Part shown: in pieces, positions 56,094 through 61,716 of the stretch
Position numbering within the stretch: the first letter of the stretch is position 1
Layout of the letters: each line of letters opens with the position of its first letter
NCBI GenBank assembly: GCA_014653715.1
Contig: JACWEB010000003.1
Coordinates: forward strand, 1-61,716
From: Pelagibacterales bacterium SAG-MED31
GTDB taxonomy: Bacteria > Pseudomonadota > Alphaproteobacteria > HIMB59 > GCA-002718135
Reading direction: 5' to 3'
DNA length: 61,716 nt
Translations under genes and position numbers: made by a program
The notes under the pieces: generated by a model
Databases searched by the model: none
The model's input: only the letters and a program-made list of their open reading frames with translations
What the model was told of the DNA's origin: nothing

Positions 56094-57283
56094 CAAACTT
56101 TTCATGGAAAGTTAATTTTCAATCAAAAAAAAATAATGCAAGAACAGGAACATTAACTACCCCACACGGTAAAATTAATACACCAGCATTTATTTTTTGT
56201 GCAACTAAGGGTGCTTTAAAATCATCCACCACTAATGTAGCGAAAGATAACAACTCGCAGATAATACTCTCAAATACATATCATTTAATGCTGCAGCCAG
56301 GCAGTGATATAGTTGCACAACACGGAGGATTACATAAATTTTTAAATTGGAATGGACCGATGCTAACAGATAGTGGAGGTTTTCAGATATTTTCATTAGG
56401 TCATGGCTCTGTAGCAGATGAGATCAAAGGAAGTTCTAATATTAAAAGAAACAACACACTTTTAAATATTAGTGAAGAGGGAAGTTTATTCAAATCATAT
56501 GTTGATGGATCATTTAAATTATTATCACCTGAAAAATCTATCGAAATACAAAGAAATCTTGGTGCTGATTTAATATTAGTTTTTGATGAATGTACCCCAT
56601 TTCATGTAGATAAATCTTATACTGAAAGTTCAATGAAAAGAAGTCATAGGTGGGCAACGAGATCATTAAATCATTTTAATTCAAATATTAAATATAAGCC
56701 TACTTTTGGCTCGGCAGGACAACAAAAACTATATGGTATTGTACAAGGTGGAATTTATGATGATCTTCGAGAAGAAAGTATAGATTTTAATTTAAATAAA
56801 ATTGATACCTTTGGTATTGCAATTGGAGGAAGTCTTGGGTCTACAAAGGAAGAAATGTATAAAGTTGTAAATTTTACAGCTCCAAGCTTAGGAAATAAAC
56901 ATCCAATTCATCTTTTAGGAATTGGAGATACTATAGATATTTGGAATTTAGTCAAAAGTGGTATTGATACATTTGATTGTGTGAGCCCTACTAGATTAGC
57001 AAGACATGGCTCAGCACTAATCAAAGGAAAATTAGGAAAAAAGAATATTAAAAATAATGAATTTTCTAATGATTTGTCTCCAATCGATAAAAATTGTTGT
57101 TGTTCTACATGTAAAAAATATTCACTAGCTTATCTTCATCATTTATTTAAGGCAGGAGAATTAATTGGTCTACAGCTTATTACTGCTCATAATATTTATT
57201 TTATGAATGAATTAATGCAAATAATCAGAGATTCTATAAATAATGATTGTTTGGATAAAGCAGAAATAGATTGGTTTAGTTAA
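56090..57283 (+). CDS. tgt: tRNA-guanine transglycosylase
   Basis: 397 residues. Exchanges guanine-34 of GUN-anticodon tRNAs for preQ1. [13 protein letters not shown] (general-base Asp), [29 protein letters not shown] (nucleophile Asp) and the zinc site built by the Cys-rich CCCSTCKK followed by [11 protein letters not shown] are present. The enzyme should be active. The last 8 bp overlap the convergent CobT gene. Confidence 0.95.
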   Translation: MTNFSWKVNFQSKKNNARTGTLTTPHGKINTPAFIFCATKGALKSSTTNVAKDNNSQIILSNTYHLMLQPGSDIVAQHGGLHKFLNWNGPMLTDSGGFQIFSLGHGSVADEIKGSSNIKRNNTLLNISEEGSLFKSYVDGSFKLLSPEKSIEIQRNLGADLILVFDECTPFHVDKSYTESSMKRSHRWATRSLNHFNSNIKYKPTFGSAGQQKLYGIVQGGIYDDLREESIDFNLNKIDTFGIAIGGSLGSTKEEMYKVVNFTAPSLGNKHPIHLLGIGDTIDIWNLVKSGIDTFDCVSPTRLARHGSALIKGKLGKKNIKNNEFSNDLSPIDKNCCCSTCKKYSLAYLHHLFKAGELIGLQLITAHNIYFMNELMQIIRDSINNDCLDKAEIDWFS

Positions 57284-59054
57284 CCTGAAATATCTCAGAA
57301 AGTTCATTAAGAAGCACTTCACCCAATTGATCTACATCCATTATAGTAATTGCATTAGAGTAATATCTTGAAACATCATGACCAATTCCTATAGCAACTA
57401 ATTCTACTTCTTTATTATTTTCAATTTGATTAATTATATCTCTCAAATTTTTTTCAAGATAATTTCCTGAATTCACTGAAAGCGTAGAGTCATCAACTGG
57501 AGCACCATCACTTATAACAATAAGTATTTTTCTCTTTTCCTGTCTTTTTTTTAATCTACTATTAGCCCATAGCAAAGCCTCTCCATCAATATTTTCTTTT
57601 AAAATACCTTCTCTTAAAAGAAGTCCCAAATTTTGTTTTGATCTTCTTGAAGGAGAGTCAGCTGATTTATAAATAATGTGCCTTAAATCATTTAATCTAC
57701 CTGGCCCACTTGGCTTCCCATCCTTTATCCACTTTTCTCTGGAAGCGCCACCTTTCCAAGCTTTAGTAGTAAAACCAAGAATTTCAGTTTTTATAAGACA
57801 TCTCTCAAGTGTTTTTGCTAAAATATCACTACAAAGCGCTGCTACTGTAATTGGTCTACCTCTCATTGACCCTGAATTATCAATTAGAAGAGATACGATA
57901 GTATCTTTAAATTCAACCTCTTTTTCCTGTTTATATGACAACTTATTTAGAGGATTTGCAATTATTCTTGATAATCTAGAAGTATCTAAATAACCTTCTT
58001 CCATATTAAAATCCCAGTTTCTATTCTGTTGGGCAAGTAGTTTTCTTTGAAGTCTATTTGCTATTTTTGTTATTAAAGGTAAGAAAGAAAATACCTGTTT
58101 GTCTAAATTATATCTTAATTTTTCTAACTCTTTTTGGTCACAAAGTTCTTTTGCGTTAATTACCTCATCAAAGTCAGTTGTATAAGATTTATAATCATCA
58201 ATAAAATTGTTATTTTCTACTTTAGGAAAATATTCTACTTCACTCTCTGAGGACTTATCACCAATTTCATCAACTTCTTCCATTGATATGGATTCTTGTA
58301 AATCTAATGTATTAGCATCGGTTTCATTCTTGTTTTGATTATTTTCATTCGAATTTTTTTCATTATTATCATTATTATCATTATTACCATCTATTTCATT
58401 ATCTTGGTTAATATCATTTTTATTTTTTATATTTTCATTATGATCAAAAAAACCATAATCCTCGAGATATTTTTTTATTTTTAAACCAAAATTTTTTTGA
58501 TTATCAATACTTTCTTTTAAATCTGCAAAAACTTTCTCATAATCATCACCAAGTTTACCTCTAATAAACTCTCTATTTTTTTCATTATAATGACCAAGAT
58601 CTAAATTCATAAATTTTTCGTAAGCAACATACCTAAAAGCCTCTGCAATTTTAATTTCATCACTATTAGATATTTTTTGAATGTCTAACTTGTGTTTTTT
58701 AGTTATGTTTGATTTAATACCTTTGAAGCAAATTGATCCTTTTGCTTCAATCCTAGACTGTTCAACAGCATTAAAAATCTCATTTGCAAATTTACTACTA
58801 TCAACAAAATTCATATGTATATCTTTAGAATGAAATCTAAATTCAAGAGCTAAAGAGTCTGCCTCAGCCCTTATATAGGTTAAATTTTTTTTAACACTGT
58901 CAATGTTAGGCTCTGTTAAATTAATTAAATTACCCTCAATAGATGGGTTTTCCTTTGTAAAATTTATTTCTACCTGATTATTTTTACTTATAGATTTGGT
59001 AGTTGCGGTAAGTGATTTTTTGAATTCTTCTAAAAAATCATCATTCTTTAACAT
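57276..59054 (-). CDS. cobT: CobT-like VWA-domain protein
   Basis: 592 residues. N-terminal CobT domain, then a low-complexity Asn/Asp/Glu linker (about residues 213-250), and a von Willebrand A domain from about 385. The latter has a MIDAS site DNSGSMRG (Asp392), [11 protein letters not shown] and [10 protein letters not shown]. CobT is a subunit of aerobic cobaltochelatase, working with the AAA+ CobS and the large CobN. No cobN is in the window. CobT/CobS homologues in bacteria without cobalamin synthesis probably act with another partner. Overlaps cobS by 14 bp. Confidence 0.85.
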   Translation of the reverse strand: MLKNDDFLEEFKKSLTATTKSISKNNQVEINFTKENPSIEGNLINLTEPNIDSVKKNLTYIRAEADSLALEFRFHSKDIHMNFVDSSKFANEIFNAVEQSRIEAKGSICFKGIKSNITKKHKLDIQKISNSDEIKIAEAFRYVAYEKFMNLDLGHYNEKNREFIRGKLGDDYEKVFADLKESIDNQKNFGLKIKKYLEDYGFFDHNENIKNKNDINQDNEIDGNNDNNDNNEKNSNENNQNKNETDANTLDLQESISMEEVDEIGDKSSESEVEYFPKVENNNFIDDYKSYTTDFDEVINAKELCDQKELEKLRYNLDKQVFSFLPLITKIANRLQRKLLAQQNRNWDFNMEEGYLDTSRLSRIIANPLNKLSYKQEKEVEFKDTIVSLLIDNSGSMRGRPITVAALCSDILAKTLERCLIKTEILGFTTKAWKGGASREKWIKDGKPSGPGRLNDLRHIIYKSADSPSRRSKQNLGLLLREGILKENIDGEALLWANSRLKKRQEKRKILIVISDGAPVDDSTLSVNSGNYLEKNLRDIINQIENNKEVELVAIGIGHDVSRYYSNAITIMDVDQLGEVLLNELSEIFQVN

Positions 59055-60006
59055 TCGCTACCTTTGCATCTGAAATATCAATGCCAAATGAGCGTTGAAA
59101 GTACTCCTCAATAATAGGTCTTTCAAGTTCGTCACATCTGTTAAGAAATGAAAGCTTAAATGCATATTCAATATCATTAAAAATTAAATAATTTTCAGCC
59201 CAAGTCAAAACTGTTCTAGGACTCATAACGGTTGAAATATCTCCATTAATGAAGCCTGATCTAGTTAAATCAGCTGTTGCAACCATTGACTTAATGATAT
59301 CTTTGCCATTTTTATTATTAAGTTTTTTAATTTTGCTTGAGATTATTTGCTCTTCCTCAATATTCGATAAATAATTCAAAATGGTGACTATATTCCAGCG
59401 ATCCATTTGACCTTGATTTATTTGTTGAGTTCCGTGATATAATCCTGAGGTATCACCCAAGCCGACTGTATTTGCTGTTCCAAATAACCTAAAATATTTA
59501 TTAGGTTTAATAACTCTAGATTGATCAAGTAAAGTTAACTTACCATCAGTTTCCAAAATGCGTTGTATAACAAACATTACATCAGGTCTACCAGCATCAT
59601 ATTCATCAAATACAAGAGCAACTGGATTTGAATATGCCCAGGGTAATATTCCGTCCTGAAATTTAGTTATCTGTTTACCATCCTTTAAAACAATCGCATC
59701 TTTTCCAATTAAATCAATTCTACTTATGTGACTATCTAAGTTCACTCTAACGCAAGGCCAATTTAATCTTGCTGCAACTTGCTCAATATGAGTTGATTTA
59801 CCAGTTCCATGATAGCCTTGGATAAGAACTCTTCTGTTGGTTGTAAATCCAGCTAAAATTGAGACAGTAGTTTCAGGATCAAATCTATATGTTAAATCAA
59901 TTTCGGGAACGTGCTCACTCCTTTTATTAAATCCAAATACTTCAAAATTACATGAAACCCCAAAGGTTTCTTTAGTATTTATGAGTTTAACTGGCTTAAT
60001 TTCCAT
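59041..60006 (-). CDS. cobS: CobS-like AAA+ ATPase (MoxR family)
   Basis: 321 residues. Walker [14 protein letters not shown] (around residues 60-72), the strongly conserved [20 protein letters not shown], Walker [11 protein letters not shown] and sensor [20 protein letters not shown]. It is very close to CobS of aerobic cobaltochelatase. It remodels or loads its chelatase-type partner together with CobT. Located between a J-domain gene and cobT; both ends overlap neighbours. Confidence 0.9.
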   Translation of the reverse strand: MEIKPVKLINTKETFGVSCNFEVFGFNKRSEHVPEIDLTYRFDPETTVSILAGFTTNRRVLIQGYHGTGKSTHIEQVAARLNWPCVRVNLDSHISRIDLIGKDAIVLKDGKQITKFQDGILPWAYSNPVALVFDEYDAGRPDVMFVIQRILETDGKLTLLDQSRVIKPNKYFRLFGTANTVGLGDTSGLYHGTQQINQGQMDRWNIVTILNYLSNIEEEQIISSKIKKLNNKNGKDIIKSMVATADLTRSGFINGDISTVMSPRTVLTWAENYLIFNDIEYAFKLSFLNRCDELERPIIEEYFQRSFGIDISDAKVANVKE

Positions 60007-60589
60007 TGTTTTTTATAAATTTTTTTAATAACAGTTTATATGACTCATTTATTTGCTTAAACTTTTCTTCAGCTTTTTTATTATTTCCATTTACATCAGG
60101 ATGAAAGATTTTCACTAACTTTTTGTAATTTTTCTTAATTTTATCAAGAGAAATAGGAATTTCCAGGTTTAAATCTTTTAATGCTTTAGTATCTTTGATT
60201 GTCATAGTTTCATCATGAAGCTTATTTTTAAAGTAATTGTCATTAATTTTTTCATCTTCATTTTTGATAAAATCGTCAGTATATTGATTAAATTCATCAA
60301 AAACACTTTTGTAATTACCTTTAAGTGGCCAAGAAGGTCGGTCCCATATAGTATCATTTCTCATAGAGTTCTCAATTTGGTTAACTGTCATACCTTTATA
60401 AAAATCCCAAGATTTATTATATTCTTTTACATGATCGAGGCAAAAGTAGAAATATTCGTTTAATTTTATTCTTGATTTTGGAGCTCTAAATTCACCTTTT
60501 TCATTGCATACATTTGAGTCACACTTTTTGAAAGGATTTTTTTCCCAAGATAAATTATTTTTTTGAATATCAAATTTAAATTTACTCAT
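59996..60589 (-). CDS. J-domain protein
   Basis: 197 residues. A J domain lies at the C-terminal end (about 135-192): the LDKIKKNYKKLVKIFHPDVNGN stretch contains the HPD motif needed to stimulate DnaK. The N-terminal 120 residues hold a Cys-containing start (KKCDSNVCNEKGEFRAP) and an aromatic-rich region (WDFYKGM). The same order (J protein, CobS, CobT) is recalled from other alphaproteobacteria. It could deliver a CobS/CobT client to DnaK; unproven. Confidence 0.85.
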   Translation of the reverse strand: MSKFKFDIQKNNLSWEKNPFKKCDSNVCNEKGEFRAPKSRIKLNEYFYFCLDHVKEYNKSWDFYKGMTVNQIENSMRNDTIWDRPSWPLKGNYKSVFDEFNQYTDDFIKNEDEKINDNYFKNKLHDETMTIKDTKALKDLNLEIPISLDKIKKNYKKLVKIFHPDVNGNNKKAEEKFKQINESYKLLLKKFIKNNGN

Positions 60590-60612
60590 ATTTTAATATA
60601 TAGTTTAAAAAA

Positions 60613-60867
60613 ATGAATCGCACAAAAAGAATCAAAAATATTTTAGAAAAACATTTTAATGATATTAGTATTGAAGTAACAGATAATTCAAGTTTACATA
60701 AAGGTCACAATAATTTTGATGGCACTGGTCAAAGTCATATTTTTATTCAGCTTACAAAAAATACCTCACTAAAATTAAATAGATTAGAGGTACATAGAAA
60801 AATAAATTTTTTATTATCCAAAGAATTTGAAAAAGGTTTGCACTCATTAGAAATAAAAATTATGTAA
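60613..60867 (+). CDS. BolA family protein
   Basis: 84 residues. The BolA core is present: a variable loop with HKGHNNFDGTGQSHIFIQL, then NRLEVHRKINFLL, in which the invariant His is followed by the K-I segment. BolA proteins work with monothiol glutaredoxins in Fe-S trafficking or as regulators. Divergent from the J-domain gene with 23 bp between. The stop region overlaps the convergent CorC gene by 8 bp. Confidence 0.9.
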   Translation: MNRTKRIKNILEKHFNDISIEVTDNSSLHKGHNNFDGTGQSHIFIQLTKNTSLKLNRLEVHRKINFLLSKEFEKGLHSLEIKIM

Positions 60868-61716
60868 TAATTTTTACTTGAATTTTAGAAATTTGTTTTC
60901 TTGAGTGCGATAAAACTTTATAAATAAAATATTCATCTTTTACAGTTTCACCAAATAGAGGAATTCTTTTAGCGATTTCTAATACATGTCCAGAAATTGT
61001 TGAAGCTTCACTAAGAGGTGAATCAAGATCAAAGTGCTTGTATAAATCTTTGAGATTTTTTTCTCCATTTGTAATAATTACTCCATCACCAATTTTTTTA
61101 AACTGTTCATCAGCTAGATCAATTTCATCAACTATCTCACCAACTATTTCTTCAATTATGTCTTCTAAGGTGATAAGACCTAATAATTCACCATATTCAT
61201 CTACTATAAATGCTATGTGCTCTTTCTTATTTTTAAAGGCAACTAATTGCTCCAAAAGATTTGTTGTTTCAGGAATGAACCAGGGTTTAGATATTTTGTC
61301 AAAGATAATTTCTTTAAAACTTTCTTTTTTTGAAAGATCGAAATTTAATGTTCTTACATTCAATAATCCAATTATGTTTTCAGGATTATTTTCCCAAAAT
61401 GGAATTCTTGTATATCTTGAATTATTAATTTTTTTTATAATTTCATCAATATCTAGTGAGCTATCAATGGAATAAATATTTTTTCTATGGGTAAACACCT
61501 CTTCCACTGTTGTATCATTTAGTGCAAGGATACTTTGTAGCATATCCTTTTCATGTTCTGAATCAGGGCTAGAAGTCTTGTACATATCAATAACTCCTTG
61601 AAGCTCTTCTTCAGACTGTTTATCATTAAACTTATCATCTTCTTTTTGTTTTTTTAGAAATATTTGTCTAACAACCAAATTTATTAAAAAAATTACAGGG
61701 TAAAGAATTTTACTAA
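60860..61716 (-). CDS. CorC/HlyC family CBS-domain protein, 5'-truncated by the window edge
   Basis: The frame remains open to the right edge, adding about 12 residues (a hydrophobic KILYPVIFLIN stretch) before the Leu (TTG) at 61678, so the true start lies outside the window. That stretch looks like the end of a DUF21 membrane domain. Then come two CBS motifs (about FTHRKNIYSIDSSLDIDEII and the HIAFIVDEYGELLGLITLED region) and a CorC_HlyC C-terminal domain. The family (CNNM-like) concerns magnesium/cobalt efflux or tolerance. It converges on BolA with an 8-bp overlap. Confidence 0.88.
   Translation of the reverse strand, partial: SKILYPVIFLINLVVRQIFLKKQKEDDKFNDKQSEEELQGVIDMYKTSSPDSEHEKDMLQSILALNDTTVEEVFTHRKNIYSIDSSLDIDEIIKKINNSRYTRIPFWENNPENIIGLLNVRTLNFDLSKKESFKEIIFDKISKPWFIPETTNLLEQLVAFKNKKEHIAFIVDEYGELLGLITLEDIIEEIVGEIVDEIDLADEQFKKIGDGVIITNGEKNLKDLYKHFDLDSPLSEASTISGHVLEIAKRIPLFGETVKDEYFIYKVLSHSRKQISKIQVKIIT

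Noticed and set aside
58360-58400. Short TCATTATTA-type repeats suggestive of a microsatellite or repeat array
   Set aside because: They encode the Asn/Asp-rich linker of CobT in frame; there are no spacers, so this is not a CRISPR or regulatory array.
61676-61678. TTG as the true start of the CorC/HlyC protein
   Set aside because: The frame continues open to the window edge with hydrophobic residues matching the family's membrane domain, so the start lies outside.

Overview
The window looks like chromosomal DNA from a streamlined, AT-rich, probably marine alphaproteobacterium. This rests on the base composition and dense gene packing, plus a set of genes typical of that class: Shemin-type 5-aminolevulinate synthase, COQ9, CobS/CobT homologues, class I lysyl-tRNA synthetase, a three-part PntAA/PntAB/PntB transhydrogenase, a thioredoxin-reductase-like ferredoxin reductase with an adrenodoxin-type ferredoxin, and an M3 oligoendopeptidase. 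A clade such as HIMB59/AEGEAN-169 or a SAR11 relative is possible, but I cannot fix it from this sequence. I see no rRNA, tRNA, CRISPR array, insertion sequence or prophage. No stretch longer than 300 bases lacks a gene; the longest gaps, about 140 bp, lie at 5950-6090, 11532-11676 and 24557-24693. Both window ends cut genes: an ExbB/MotA-type channel on the left and a CorC/HlyC-type protein on the right.

Layout. 1-4.1 kb: a proton-channel/OmpA coiled-coil pair, a secreted pentapeptide protein and a DMT transporter. 4.1-10.9 kb: a heme block, with hemA and cytochrome b561 on the minus strand diverging from hemC(D)-hemE-hemH-hemF-hemJ. 10.9-16.9 kb: endonuclease III, then a complete peptide ABC transporter (binding protein, hairpin, two permeases, fused double ATPase). 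16.9-20.9 kb: small housekeeping genes (YqaA, RmuC, YajQ, LysE, GST, DUF2805, TPR). 20.9-24.6 kb: the most unusual locus, a chimeric protein whose N-terminal half is a close paralogue of the nearby peptide-binding protein and whose C-terminal half is a caspase-like protease, followed by a trypsin-like fragment without its catalytic His/Asp half. 24.7-31.9 kb: a tight six-gene minus-strand run (two saccharopine-pathway dehydrogenases, uvrB, HIBYL-CoA hydrolase, AsmA-like protein, AEC carrier). 32-46.4 kb: central metabolism (aspartate aminotransferase, pyruvate kinase, acyl-CoA synthetase, oligoendopeptidase F, ABC1 kinase, transhydrogenase, S21, deformylase, COQ9, phosphofructokinase). 46.4-51 kb: two SDRs, a DUF6134-like protein and heme A synthase, with the divergent ferredoxin reductase and ferredoxin that could feed it electrons. 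51-57.3 kb: MarR regulator with tandem palindromes at its start codon, lysK, pyrD, HAD phosphatase, L28, queuosine-precursor transporter and tgt. 57.3-61.7 kb: CobT, CobS, a J-domain protein, BolA and CorC.

Two themes connect the genes. Heme biosynthesis from succinyl-CoA plus glycine to protoheme is nearly complete here (hemB not seen; HemD perhaps fused to HemC), and heme A synthesis with its likely redox partners lies elsewhere in the window. Compaction is extreme: of eleven convergent gene junctions, eight overlap through their stop codons and two are separated by only 1-2 bp. The single looser junction is beside the protease fragment.
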